Assembly: GCA_046518185.1 (NCBI GenBank)
Contig: JBKGRZ010000002.1
Span: 310,001-374,000 of the forward strand
DNA length: 64,000 bases
Reading direction: 5' to 3'
DNA from: Scandinavium vulneris_A
GTDB lineage: Bacteria; Pseudomonadota; Gammaproteobacteria; Enterobacterales; Enterobacteriaceae
Numbering within the stretch: the first letter of the stretch is position 1; each line of letters starts with the position of its first letter. The position numbers were made by a program, and so were the translations under genes. This document shows, piece by piece, positions 42,474 to 51,127 of this stretch. The notes below the pieces were generated by a model. It did not search any database. It was not told the origin of the DNA and saw only the letters and a program-made list of their open reading frames with translations.

Positions 42474-43259
42474 TTACATCGACTGCGTGACAAACTTCAG
42501 CATGTCATCCGCCGCAGAGACCATCTTGGCGTTCATCTCATAGGCACGCTGGACGGTGATCATGTCGACCATCTCTTCAACCACCTGAACGTTAGAACCT
42601 TCAAGCGAGCCCTGCTCAAGCTGACCGAACGCCTCTTCACCGGCGACACCTTCAACCGCTTCTCCGCTGGCAGCGGTTTCGCGGTACAGGTTGCCGCCAA
42701 TGGCTTCAAGACCGGCCGGATTCACAAAGTTCACCAGCGTAATCTGACCCAGTTCAACCGGTTCCGTTTCACCTGCGACCGTCGCCGTTACGGTGCCGTC
42801 TTTACCGATCTGCAGGTCTTTCACGTTGTCCGGCAGCTCAATTTGCGGTATCAGCGGCAGCCCCTGGGCATTGGTCAGCAGGCCGTCCGGGTTTTTCTGG
42901 AAATTACCGGCACGGGTATAGGCAATATCACCGTCGCTGGTTTCGACCTGGAAAAAGCCCTGGCCGGCGATCGCCACATCCAGCGTTTGCCCGGTGTTTT
43001 GGATATTGCCGGTAGAGAACTCTTTCTGCGTGCCGACGATTTTTACCCCAGTACCAAACTGAATACCGGTAGGCGAGGTATTGTTCTGGTCAAGCTGACC
43101 GCCCGGCGTGCGCTGATTCTGATAAAACAGATCGGCGAACATCACGCGATCGCGCTTGAAACCGGTGGTATTGACGTTCGCCAGGTTGTTGGAGATGGCG
43201 CTCATCTTCGCGTCTTGCGCGGCAAGACCGGTTTTACTGATCCATAAAGCGGGATTCAT
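42474..43259 (-). CDS. flgG: Lateral distal rod protein FlgG (LfgG)
   Basis: 261 residues (E. coli 260). Axial N-terminal motif MSAISNNLANVNTTGFKRDR, GQTLDVAIAGQGFFQV, YTRAGNFQKNPDGLL, and C-terminal GSLEGSNVQVVEEMVDMITVQRAYEMNAKMV. Forms the distal rod passing through the L and P rings. In the flgB operon. Confidence 0.97.
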   Translation of the reverse strand: MNPALWISKTGLAAQDAKMSAISNNLANVNTTGFKRDRVMFADLFYQNQRTPGGQLDQNNTSPTGIQFGTGVKIVGTQKEFSTGNIQNTGQTLDVAIAGQGFFQVETSDGDIAYTRAGNFQKNPDGLLTNAQGLPLIPQIELPDNVKDLQIGKDGTVTATVAGETEPVELGQITLVNFVNPAGLEAIGGNLYRETAASGEAVEGVAGEEAFGQLEQGSLEGSNVQVVEEMVDMITVQRAYEMNAKMVSAADDMLKFVTQSM

Positions 43260-43289
43260 CGTATTTCCTTTCCATTAAACGTCGAAAAA

Positions 43290-44021
43290 TCAGGTATTCC
43301 GCAGCAGACGGTTGCCTGCCGTGGCCAGATCTTCCGCCGCCTTCATCATTTTGATCTGTGCTTCAAACTGACGGTTAAGCGCGATGCTGGAGACCATCTC
43401 GCTGATGGCCGATACGTTGGAGCTTTCGAGGTGGCCGGAAACCAGCTCGACCTCTTCCGTGCGCGGATTCACATTGGCATTAGTGACCATAAACCCGGCG
43501 GCATTCTTGCTCAGCTGCGACGCGGGAATATCCACCAGCTTGATACGATCGACATCCATCGGCGTCGCCACGTTACCGTCATCAGGAACAATGGAGATCA
43601 CCCCATCATCAGCGATGCTGATTGCCGAAAATGGCGGCAGAACAATCGGGCCGTTGTCACCTGAAACCGGTAAGCCATCAATGGTCAGGTCACCCTCCGG
43701 GCCGACCTCAATCTGGCCGTTTCGGGTGTAAACCTCGCGGTTGCCACTGACCAGCGCAATCAGTCCGCTGCCTTTGACAGCGACGTCCAGATCGCGCCCG
43801 GTATCGCGTATCGCGCCAGGGGTTAAGTCGACCCCGCCCTGCTGCTGCTGAACCAGAAATCGGGAGGCGTAACCCTCCCCCTGAATTTGCTGCGACAGTG
43901 CATTATCAAGATCGTGACGGAACCCTTGGGTATTCACATTGGCCAGGTTGTTGGCGTGGATTTGTTGCTGCGCAAGGCTACGGGAGGCTCCGCTCACCGC
44001 GGTATAAATTAAGTGGTCCAT
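43290..44021 (-). CDS. flgF: Lateral proximal rod protein FlgF (LfgF)
   Basis: 243 residues. N-terminal MDHLIYTAVSGASRSLAQQQ, axial motif NNLANVNTQGFRHDL, DLDVAVKGSGLIAL, and C-terminal VSGHLESSNVSAISEMVSSIALNRQFEAQIKMM. The start overlaps the flgE stop by one base. Confidence 0.96.
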   Translation of the reverse strand: MDHLIYTAVSGASRSLAQQQIHANNLANVNTQGFRHDLDNALSQQIQGEGYASRFLVQQQQGGVDLTPGAIRDTGRDLDVAVKGSGLIALVSGNREVYTRNGQIEVGPEGDLTIDGLPVSGDNGPIVLPPFSAISIADDGVISIVPDDGNVATPMDVDRIKLVDIPASQLSKNAAGFMVTNANVNPRTEEVELVSGHLESSNVSAISEMVSSIALNRQFEAQIKMMKAAEDLATAGNRLLRNT

Positions 44022-45208
44022 TACACCGCCTGGAACAACGCCGTCATCATGCTATCGTTGGTACTGATCACCTTGGTGTTGGCCTGGTAGTTACGCTGGG
44101 CGGTCATCAGCCCGACCAGCTCCGCCGTCAGATCGACGTTAGAGCTTTCCAGCGTATTCGAGGAGAGCGCCCCTAACAGACCCGAGCCCGGCGTGCCGGT
44201 CAGCGGTGCGCCGGAGCTGGAGGTTTGTGACCAGGTAGTACCATTTTGTGAAGAGAGGCCATTCGGGTTCGCGAAGGTGGCGAGGATCACCTGGCCCTGC
44301 AGCAAACGTTCACCGTTAGAGAAGGTGGCGTAGACGCTGCCATCTTTGTCGATCATCTGTCCGGTGCATTCCCCTGACGCATAGCCGTTGCCATTTTTTT
44401 TGCTGACGGAGAAATCCGAACCAAACTGCGTCGTCCCGTTATAATTCAGCGCTAAATCAATAGAGTCAGCCCCTGCAATATCGGCCGTGATGCTGACGGT
44501 GCCGTTAGGCTCCTTCAGTATGCCCTGCTCGGTAAAGGTCAGCTTCTGCGTATTGCTCAGCTTCTGGTCATCCATGTAGTAATGGACTTCCCACTCGTTA
44601 TCGGCGGTTTTGACGAAGTACTGCTTAAGGGTATGCTCCCGGCCAAGAGAGTCGAACACCTGGGTGGCATCGGTATGGTTGTAAGAAGATTCATCAGCCG
44701 GATCGAAAGTGGCGGTCTTTGGCAGCTCCTCGTTGGCGTTTAGGTTGGCCGTAAAGTCGAGAGTGCTGGTCGCTTTCGCCGGAATGGAACCACTGTTGAT
44801 GGTCAGGTTGCCAACCGAACCGGTCTGGATTGCGCCGGAGGCATCCACCGGATAGCCCTGCAGGTACATTCCCTGGTTATTAATCAGATTGCCCTGGCTG
44901 TCGGTCTGCATATATCCCGCCCGGGTATAGGCCGTGGTGCCTGCGCTGTCGCGCATGACGAAAAAACCGTTGCCGTTGATCGCCAGATCGAGGCTGTTGG
45001 CAGAGGAAAAGATATTTCCGCTTTTGGAAATACTCTGCGCGACATTGGTTACGCCGACGCCAAGCGGTTGGCCCTCGGCATACAGAGAGGCAAACTCGGC
45101 GCGGCCCGATTTAAAGCCGACGGTACCGGAGTTGGCGATGTTGTTGGAAATCGCACCCAGCTGTTGGTTAATGGCATTTAAGCCCGAAACTGCAATATCA
45201 AAGCTCAT
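44021..45208 (-). CDS. flgE: Lateral flagellar hook protein FlgE (LfgE)
   Basis: Hook subunit, 395 residues (E. coli 402). N-terminal SFDIAVSGLNAINQQLGAISNNIANSGTVGFKSGR in the usual axial form, SLDLAINGNGFFVMRDSAG, and C-terminal LESSNVDLTAELVGLMTAQRNYQANTKVISTNDSMMTALFQAV in pieces. The length of hook made is probably set by LafE. Confidence 0.97.
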   Translation of the reverse strand: MSFDIAVSGLNAINQQLGAISNNIANSGTVGFKSGRAEFASLYAEGQPLGVGVTNVAQSISKSGNIFSSANSLDLAINGNGFFVMRDSAGTTAYTRAGYMQTDSQGNLINNQGMYLQGYPVDASGAIQTGSVGNLTINSGSIPAKATSTLDFTANLNANEELPKTATFDPADESSYNHTDATQVFDSLGREHTLKQYFVKTADNEWEVHYYMDDQKLSNTQKLTFTEQGILKEPNGTVSITADIAGADSIDLALNYNGTTQFGSDFSVSKKNGNGYASGECTGQMIDKDGSVYATFSNGERLLQGQVILATFANPNGLSSQNGTTWSQTSSSGAPLTGTPGSGLLGALSSNTLESSNVDLTAELVGLMTAQRNYQANTKVISTNDSMMTALFQAV

Positions 45209-45220
45209 AATTATTCCTGA

Positions 45221-45913
45221 TTAACTCATTAATCCTTTTGGGTTTTTGTCGTGCGACTGCCCAAACTGCGTAATGTTGTTGTAAGCCACTTCCCCCACAC
45301 CGGTGATGTTCAGTACGGTTGGGCTGCCATCAAGCGGGATGCGCACGTTATTCACCACGCCACCGACCTCAATCGGGACGTTGGTGTCCTCGGTGTCTGT
45401 CACCACCGACAAGCTATAGGTCCCCTCTTTAAGCCCCAGCGCTTCAGGATCAATGTTGAAATTCACTTCACCCTTTTCCTGCTTGCCGAGCTCAATTTTG
45501 GTCTCATTACCGGCCTCATCCTTCACGACAACCGTCACGGTATTGGCGGCATGGTCCAGCGTCAGTCGGCCATTAACAGAGGTGCTGCCATCGGTTTCGA
45601 GGGTGTCGGTCTGAACCATCACCTTCTGTCCCACCAGGTTGCCGGTGGACAGGGTCTGCAGGTTGTCCATCAGCACCGAGTTATTCGCCATCAGCTGAGA
45701 CATGGTCTCCATCGACTGCACCTGCGTCAGCTGTGCCAGCTGGCTGACATATTCCGTCCCGTCGGTGGGGTTCAGCGGATCCTGGTTCTGGATTTGCGCC
45801 ACCAGTAACTGCATAAACAGGTTGTTCATCCCTGCGGCGGTGTTGTCATTGGCGGACACACCACTGCCATAAGTGGTATCCCCGTTGCGGGTTGAAACTC
45901 CGTTCACGCTCAT
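45221..45913 (-). CDS. flgD: Lateral hook cap/scaffold protein FlgD (LfgD)
   Basis: 230 residues. N-terminal FlgD segment with MNNLFMQLLVAQIQNQDPLNPTDGTEYVSQLAQLTQVQSMETM in pieces, then a FlgD Ig-like/tudor region (VGQKVMVQTDTL; GTYSLSVV). Promotes hook subunit assembly and is then discarded. 12 bases upstream of flgE, 3 bases after flgC. Confidence 0.95.
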   Translation of the reverse strand: MSVNGVSTRNGDTTYGSGVSANDNTAAGMNNLFMQLLVAQIQNQDPLNPTDGTEYVSQLAQLTQVQSMETMSQLMANNSVLMDNLQTLSTGNLVGQKVMVQTDTLETDGSTSVNGRLTLDHAANTVTVVVKDEAGNETKIELGKQEKGEVNFNIDPEALGLKEGTYSLSVVTDTEDTNVPIEVGGVVNNVRIPLDGSPTVLNITGVGEVAYNNITQFGQSHDKNPKGLMS

Positions 45914-45916
45914 GAA

Positions 45917-46342
45917 TTACGCCTCGCCAAGACGCAGCAGACTCTGCTGCATGCTTTTTACATTGTTAAGAACATCGACGTTGGTTTCGAAGTTACGTGA
46001 CGCCGACATCATGTCGGCCATCTCTTCCACCACGTTGATGTCCGGATACCAAACGTACCCGTCAGGATTGGCCATCGGGTGATGCGGCTCATAGCGCTGC
46101 ACCGCATTCCCCGATGCCACAACATCCAGCACCTGTACGCGAGCCCCAGATAACGCGCTGTCTTTCATGAGCTCATCGTTTTGATACACCGCGGCAAAAA
46201 CCGGACGGCGCGCTTTATAGACATTGCCTTCGTCAACCGCCGGGGTTTCGGCGTTGGCGAGGTTACTGGCGATGGTGTTCAGACGGACGGTTTGTGCCGT
46301 CATCGCCGAACCCGAAACACGGTAAATATCGCTAAAAGCCAT
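45917..46342 (-). CDS. flgC: Lateral proximal rod protein FlgC (LfgC)
   Basis: 141 residues (E. coli 134). RLNTIASNLANAETP axial motif near residue 22, GNVYKARRPVF, HPMANPDGYVWYPDINVVEEMADMMSASRNFETNVDVLNN in pieces. Proximal rod component, second gene of the operon. Confidence 0.96.
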   Translation of the reverse strand: MAFSDIYRVSGSAMTAQTVRLNTIASNLANAETPAVDEGNVYKARRPVFAAVYQNDELMKDSALSGARVQVLDVVASGNAVQRYEPHHPMANPDGYVWYPDINVVEEMADMMSASRNFETNVDVLNNVKSMQQSLLRLGEA

Positions 46343-46360
46343 TCTCGTTACCTAAATCAA

Positions 46361-46711
46361 TCACTTACCTTCAATTACCTTCTTCAGGCCGGTGAATTTC
46401 ATATTTAAAAACGCCAGGCTCATCTGGAAGTCCTGCACGTTTTTGGAAAACTCCGCCTGCTCCACGTCCAGCGCAACGGTGTTGCCGTCCGAGGAGGGTT
46501 GATACGGCACGCGATACATCTCCTGCGGCGCAGACCCGGGAAAGAAATCCCGCTGTGAACGTTGCATCTCCGCGGCAAAGTCAATATCTTTAGCCTGGAA
46601 GTTGGGGGTATCGACGTTAGCCAAATTTGCTGAAAGCAGTTCCGCCCTGGAAAGTCGAAGTGCTACAGCCTGCGGATGAACGCCCAATGCCTTATCAAAA
46701 GTAATACTCAC
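46361..46711 (-). CDS. flgB: Lateral proximal rod protein FlgB (LfgB)
   Basis: 116 residues. RLSRAELLSANLANVDTPNFQAKDIDF is the FlgB axial motif (shown here in 20-residue limits as SANLANVDTPNFQAKDIDF). AAGGAG precedes the start. First gene of the flgB-flgL-lafW operon, with a perfect sigma-54 promoter about 60 bases upstream; divergent from flgA. Confidence 0.95.
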   Translation of the reverse strand: MSITFDKALGVHPQAVALRLSRAELLSANLANVDTPNFQAKDIDFAAEMQRSQRDFFPGSAPQEMYRVPYQPSSDGNTVALDVEQAEFSKNVQDFQMSLAFLNMKFTGLKKVIEGK

Positions 46712-46770
46712 AAACTCACTCCTTTCTGATGATGGACACCTGCGATAGTCCGTGTTGCTACAGCGTTTAA

Positions 46771-46786
46771 AGCAACTATCGTGCCA
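46771..46786 (-). promoter_or_regulatory. Sigma-54 promoter of the flgB operon
   Basis: On the minus strand it reads TGGCACGATAGTTGCT, an exact -24/-12 match with the same GATRG spacer as the lafB promoter. The start point is expected near 46760, giving a leader of about 48 bases. GTTGCT and AGCAAC form an inverted repeat spanning -12 to about +7. Confidence 0.92.
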
Positions 46787-46799
46787 GGTTTATAACATC

Positions 46800-47582
46800 A
46801 TGAATTTATTACCCTTTTTAAAAATAGCCGTTGTCTGCAGGAAGGTTTTTTTCCGCTGGTCCATTCCGGCGGCAGTCCTCTGTTCTTTGACCCTTCCGGT
46901 CGCCGCGCAGCCCTCGGCCACTACCGCCCGCAAGCAGGTCTATGCCCGCGTCCAGCAGCAGGCCGCCGACGCCATTCGTCAGGAAGCGCAGCGCAACCGC
47001 TGGGAGGATTACCAGGCGAAACTGAACCTGTTTATTCCGTCTGAAATTTCGCAGTACGCCCCGTGCCCAGAGCCGCTAAGCCTGAGCATGCCGGGAGGAG
47101 AGCGTCTTGATTTACGTCGCCTGCGTTTTGACGTGCGATGTGAAGCGGGAAGCGGATGGGAAGTGGCGGTGACGGTGAAGCCGGACATCTATCTGCAGGT
47201 GCTGATGGCTAAAGAGACGCTGGAGCGGGGTCATGTCCTCTCCGCCGCCGATCTCACGCGCCGGAAATTCAATATCAGCAACCTGCGCAACGGGTACATC
47301 ACTCGCCCGGATGATGTCGTGGGGTTAACCCTCAAACGCCGCGTTCGCGAGCTTCAGCCTCTTAGCCAGAGTCAACTCGATTCACCCGTGATGGTAGAGC
47401 GTGGTCAGCGCGTGCTGATGATTGCCATTCAGGATGGCGTAGAGGCACGTACGATGGGCGTCGCCAGTAAAAAAGGGCGGAAAGGAGAGATGATTAAGGT
47501 GAAAAACGAAAGCAGTGAGCGTGAAGTTTCTGCGACGGTAGTGGATATGGGGGTCGTCAGAACCGGCTTTACTGCCGGTTGA
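46800..47582 (+). CDS. flgA: Lateral flagellar P-ring chaperone FlgA (LfgA)
   Basis: Periplasmic chaperone for P-ring assembly. The ATG at 46800 gives 260 residues; a GTG at 46752 in frame would add 16 codons inside the divergent promoter and is rejected. Hydrophobic N-terminal segment ending LPVAAQ, then the SAF domain (KETLERGHVLSAADLTRRKF; VVGLTLKRRVRELQPLSQSQL) and C-terminal VVRTGFTAG. Followed by flgM and flgN on the same strand. Confidence 0.92.
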   Translation: MNLLPFLKIAVVCRKVFFRWSIPAAVLCSLTLPVAAQPSATTARKQVYARVQQQAADAIRQEAQRNRWEDYQAKLNLFIPSEISQYAPCPEPLSLSMPGGERLDLRRLRFDVRCEAGSGWEVAVTVKPDIYLQVLMAKETLERGHVLSAADLTRRKFNISNLRNGYITRPDDVVGLTLKRRVRELQPLSQSQLDSPVMVERGQRVLMIAIQDGVEARTMGVASKKGRKGEMIKVKNESSEREVSATVVDMGVVRTGFTAG

Positions 47583-47717
47583 TAAAAATATAACGCCCGG
47601 TTTAAGTTCTCGCGTGGATGCGTCGCTTTATCCTGGTAAGGCGTCAGGAAACGATTTTTCCGCTGTGCATCCCCTGGCGAAAACGACCAATAAAAATTCC
47701 GAAGATGGAGTACCGCG

Positions 47718-47990
47718 ATGAAAGTGACATCCACCCAGTACGCAATGACGAGCGCAGTCAATCAGGCCAGTTCCACGACCCCGACGCGCACCTCCGGCAC
47801 TGAAGAGATGAAAACACCACGAACCGCTGCCATCGACCCCGTTCTTGGTGATGCGCAGACCCAACTGGCCACACTGCCAGAGGTCGATATGGCGCGTGTC
47901 ACCAGTATGAAAGAAGCGATTGCGAAGGGGAAAATTAGCGTTGATCTCGACTCGCTAACCCACGCAATCGAGAAATATTATCAGAGGTAA
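47718..47990 (+). CDS. flgM: Anti-sigma-28 factor FlgM (LfgM)
   Basis: 90 residues. Disordered N-terminal half and a C-terminal sigma-binding half (VDMARVTSMKEAIAKGKISVDLDSLTHAIEKYYQ in pieces), as in FlgM. Expected to hold LafS inactive until hook completion, then to be exported. GGAG precedes the start; flgN begins 3 bases after the stop. Confidence 0.92.
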   Translation: MKVTSTQYAMTSAVNQASSTTPTRTSGTEEMKTPRTAAIDPVLGDAQTQLATLPEVDMARVTSMKEAIAKGKISVDLDSLTHAIEKYYQR

Positions 47991-47992
47991 TA

Positions 47993-48430
47993 ATGAGTAA
48001 CGCCGCACAGTGCGTAAAAAAGTTGGTTCAGGGCATGGTCGAGGATCGTGAAACCTATAGCAACCTGAAAACCCTGCTTGCCGATCAGCGCCAGTGGCTT
48101 GTTGCGCGCGATACGGCAAAGCTTGACGCGCTGAATCCGCAGCTGATTGCACATTATGAGAGGTTGTCTGACAACAGCAAACAGCGCTACCAGCTGCTGA
48201 CCCAGCTCGGGATCCCTGTCGGTTCGCCCGGCCTGCGCACCCTTTTCTCCCGCCTTCCCGCCCCCCATCAGAAGCAGTTAACGATACTCTGGGATTCCCT
48301 GGAACAGGTTGCCGCCGAGTGTAAGGCGCTCAATGACAGCAATATTACCGTACTGGCCATGCAGCAGGAGATCCTGCAAAACCTGTTAAATATTAGCGAG
48401 CCGGAAAACTGGCTTTATGAGCAAAATTAA
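47993..48430 (+). CDS. flgN: Flagellar export chaperone FlgN (LfgN)
   Basis: 145-residue helical protein with FlgN-type features (LKTLLADQRQWLVARDTAKLDALNPQ; DSLEQVAAECKALNDSNITVLAMQQEILQNLL in pieces). FlgN-type chaperones serve the hook-associated proteins FlgK and FlgL. Directly follows flgM. Confidence 0.88.
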   Translation: MSNAAQCVKKLVQGMVEDRETYSNLKTLLADQRQWLVARDTAKLDALNPQLIAHYERLSDNSKQRYQLLTQLGIPVGSPGLRTLFSRLPAPHQKQLTILWDSLEQVAAECKALNDSNITVLAMQQEILQNLLNISEPENWLYEQN

Positions 48431-48460
48431 ACGGGTGTGCTGTTGAGGGAAATAAGAAAC

Positions 48461-49534
48461 ATGTCTTTGAATATTAGCAACAAAACGCGTTGCATCGGTT
48501 TCTTGATGGAGACCTCATTTCACTATGACGTCTACATCAATATTATCACTGCACTTATCAACAAAGATATTCCATGCGACATCATTATTAACGATCTCAT
48601 AGAAACTGAATATGTTAATAATATGGTGAATTTCCTGGGAACGGTTAACGTTCCCGGGCTTCGTTTCATGCTGTTGTCTACCGTTTTAAAACATCAAAAA
48701 GTATACAGTTGTCTTGTTACGCCTTATTACCTTTCGTATGCCGAGAAAATTGCCCGGATACATGTGCGGACGGTGTATGGTCTGGCTAAAAATGAATGGA
48801 ATCATGCGGCGTGGAATACCAAATATGATTATATTTTATGTTACAGCCACTACACCGCAAAAGCGCTGGATCTTGCCACACGCGTAAAAGTGGTTGGAAA
48901 CCCTCGCTTTGATGACTGGCATAACAAAACTTATGCGCAAGAATTACCTTCTCACATCGCGTTAACCCCTACAAAGCCTACCTTGCTCTATGCCCCCACT
49001 TACGGAGAATTAAGCTCTCTCCCTCATTGGGCAGAAAAATTAGGTCGCCTCAGCAACGAATATACGATTATCTGCAAATTACACCACGCGACGTTGTGCC
49101 GAAAAGAAGAACAACAAAACCTTAAAGCCGCCAGACGCTACTTAAAGAATATTGTCACGGATAATGCGTCAACCTTTGCCCTCCTTGAATGTGCTGACTA
49201 TGTCATCAGCGACAATAGTGGTTTTATTTTTGATGCAGTCAATGCGCAAAAGCGCGTGATTTTGCTGCGTTGGGATAAAATGGACGACTTGCTGACAAAA
49301 AATAAATCTTACAGCACCCACGAAAGCCCCGAGCAGCAGATCCGAAAAATCCTGCCTGACGCGCGTGACATGGCCGATCTTCGATACTTCCTCTCTGAAG
49401 ACTATCCGTGGCATAAAAAGGTCTCCGACCTGGATACCATCAGAACGGAATACTGCGATGCCTTTAATGATGGGAACGCGGGTTTACGCGCCGCAGAAAT
49501 TATTGATGAGGCGACGTCAGGATCATTTATCTGA
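48461..49534 (+). CDS. CDP-glycerol glycerophosphotransferase-like protein (TagB/TagF family)
   Basis: Predicted to transfer glycerol phosphate from CDP-glycerol to an acceptor, as in wall teichoic acid or capsule synthesis. 357 residues from the ATG at 48461 (GAGGG upstream); a GTG at 48437 is in frame. It has a GT-B-like pattern with GNPRFDDW, TLLYAPTYGE, ICKLHHATL and the glyphos_transf signature CADYVISDNSGFIFDAVNAQKRVILLRW in pieces (about 245-270). Base composition is more AT-rich than the flagellar genes on both sides, a sign of separate acquisition. The next gene makes CDP-glycerol. The acceptor is unknown; flagellin is a context-based guess. Confidence 0.8.
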   Translation: MSLNISNKTRCIGFLMETSFHYDVYINIITALINKDIPCDIIINDLIETEYVNNMVNFLGTVNVPGLRFMLLSTVLKHQKVYSCLVTPYYLSYAEKIARIHVRTVYGLAKNEWNHAAWNTKYDYILCYSHYTAKALDLATRVKVVGNPRFDDWHNKTYAQELPSHIALTPTKPTLLYAPTYGELSSLPHWAEKLGRLSNEYTIICKLHHATLCRKEEQQNLKAARRYLKNIVTDNASTFALLECADYVISDNSGFIFDAVNAQKRVILLRWDKMDDLLTKNKSYSTHESPEQQIRKILPDARDMADLRYFLSEDYPWHKKVSDLDTIRTEYCDAFNDGNAGLRAAEIIDEATSGSFI

Positions 49535-49552
49535 TCCTGATAACAGACAGCA

Positions 49553-49948
49553 ATGATGAAAACGATTATCACATTTGGCACATTCGATGTTTTCCATATT
49601 GGCCATCTCAATATCTTACGGCGAGCAAGAGCGCTGGGAGACCGGCTGGTTGTCGGCATATCATCAGACGCGCTTAATCTGCATAAAAAGGCACGCCTCC
49701 CGGTCTATCGGCAGAATGAGCGAATGCGCATTATTGAGGAGTTGAAGTGCGTGGATGAGGTTTTCCTTGAGGAGTCGCTTGAGTTAAAAGCGGATTATAT
49801 CAGGCGCTTCAACGCGCAAACGCTGGTGATGGGAGATGACTGGAGGGGGAAGTTTGACCATCTTTCCCCGCTGTGTGAGGTGGTTTATCTCACGCGAACC
49901 CCCACGATCTCTACCACGTCAATTATCGAAACGATTAAGCAGCATTAA
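49553..49948 (+). CDS. tagD: Glycerol-3-phosphate cytidylyltransferase (TagD-like)
   Basis: Makes CDP-glycerol from CTP and glycerol-3-phosphate. 131 residues, the typical TagD length. Nucleotidyltransferase motifs are GTFDVFHIGHLNIL (HxGH) near residue 17 and RTPTISTTSII (RTxxISTT) near residue 117. The start is one of two tandem ATGs (49553 or 49556). It follows the glycerophosphotransferase by 18 bases, giving a two-gene pathway for glycerol-phosphate addition. No clear terminator follows. Confidence 0.88.
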   Translation: MMKTIITFGTFDVFHIGHLNILRRARALGDRLVVGISSDALNLHKKARLPVYRQNERMRIIEELKCVDEVFLEESLELKADYIRRFNAQTLVMGDDWRGKFDHLSPLCEVVYLTRTPTISTTSIIETIKQH

Positions 49949-50123
49949 CGCGTTAACCGTCGCGCCCAACGGGAGAGCAATTTTCAGAATGGTGCCCCAA
50001 CCAAAAAAAATATGCCTGCCTGGCACAATTTTCCGACAAGGATTGGTGGGAACATATCCAAAAGTTTATAAAATCTGAAGCCTTTATATTGAATAAAAAA
50101 TAACGACTTAAAGATGAATGCAG

Positions 50124-50149
50124 TATAAAAAAGGCGGCACAGGCCGCCT
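50124..50149 (-). terminator. Intrinsic terminator of the fliE-fliJ-modification operon
   Basis: 7-bp stem (50132-50138 with 50143-50149), 4-base loop, then TTTTTT on the minus strand. It sits 5 bases after the FliB-like stop, marking the end of the minus-strand transcription unit. Confidence 0.85.
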
Positions 50150-50153
50150 GTCA

Positions 50154-51092
50154 TTAAATCAACGATAACCCACACAGCAGCGTGTAATCTGCCGTATTCG
50201 CGCTGCCCGTCGGCCGTGGCTGCTGCTGTTGCCAGCTATACCAGGCGCTAAACAGGGCGATAAAATCGTCTGGCGTCAGCTCCGCGTTATCCTCCAGCCA
50301 CATGGCGCATAACATTTTCAACTGGAAAAATTGACGGGTTAACGAACTCAGTGCCACGCCATAGTTATCGGCATCCGGGTGCGGGAAGAATTCACTGTAG
50401 AGGCGATAAATCAGGATATTACGGGCGATGTGCGGCTGTTCAGCCAGCAGCGGAATACGCTTCTTATCCAGTTCTCGTAAACGCTCCTGTATCCGTGCCC
50501 ACTCCATCACTGCAAGCTCACTGAGCTTCAGCATGAGCATCATCTTTTGCATCGCAGGCAGATTCAAATTCAGGCGCATCGCCCCCATTTCACCCAGCGC
50601 TTCAACGCGGTTAAGCTCAATGGCTGGCAACTGGGCCAACTGCTCGTTGAGGATACCGGCCTCCGCCAGCTGAGAAAGCTGTTCGCCCATCTCCACCAGT
50701 TGCTTCGGTTTGCGCTGGTTTTCCTCAATGTAGCGCTGGGCTTTGCTGAGCAGGACGCCTATTGCGTAGAGGCTACTTTCCAGGGTCAGCGCCGGATTCA
50801 CGGCCATGTTGATGCACTGCTGGTTTAACGTCTCATCCCACAGGTTTTTCTTTCGTGCGCCATCCGCTACGGTTTCATCGGAATGCAGTATAAACGCCTC
50901 CGGGTTGAGGAGGATCTCACGCGCCGCGCTTTCGCAGGCGGCATTGAGGCTGTCGCGCCGCTGGTTTCCCATCGTCAGGTGAGTATACGGCCCGTGGTCG
51001 GTTTCAGCCTGACAGGCCGGACAAACGCAGGGCGTTTCCCGCTGGCCAAAACGGATAACGTATTCAGGTTGGTAATGCTCTATCAATTTCAT
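50154..51092 (-). CDS. fliB: FliB-like flagellin lysine-N-methylase (short form)
   Basis: Related to FliB, which methylates surface lysines of flagellin. The ATG at 51092 (GGAG 8 bases upstream) gives 312 residues; a GTG at 51131 that overlaps the glycosyltransferase stop is an alternative. Family traces are the opening QPEYVIRF, SLNAACESAAREILLNPEAF, and a helical C-terminal half. Salmonella FliB is near 400 residues and has a cysteine-rich segment after the opening; here only C22, C24 and C27 (C-V-C-P-A-C) remain and the rest of that segment is missing. Activity is therefore uncertain. Confidence 0.7.
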   Translation of the reverse strand: MKLIEHYQPEYVIRFGQRETPCVCPACQAETDHGPYTHLTMGNQRRDSLNAACESAAREILLNPEAFILHSDETVADGARKKNLWDETLNQQCINMAVNPALTLESSLYAIGVLLSKAQRYIEENQRKPKQLVEMGEQLSQLAEAGILNEQLAQLPAIELNRVEALGEMGAMRLNLNLPAMQKMMLMLKLSELAVMEWARIQERLRELDKKRIPLLAEQPHIARNILIYRLYSEFFPHPDADNYGVALSSLTRQFFQLKMLCAMWLEDNAELTPDDFIALFSAWYSWQQQQPRPTGSANTADYTLLCGLSLI

Positions 51093-51127
51093 ACCTACTG
51101 CTCCAGCCGCTGCAATGGCGGCGTTTG

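Noticed and set aside
49949..50123. TGGCACA near 50015 as a sigma-54 -24 element
   Set aside because: No TTGC at the right distance on that strand, and no gene placed to use it.
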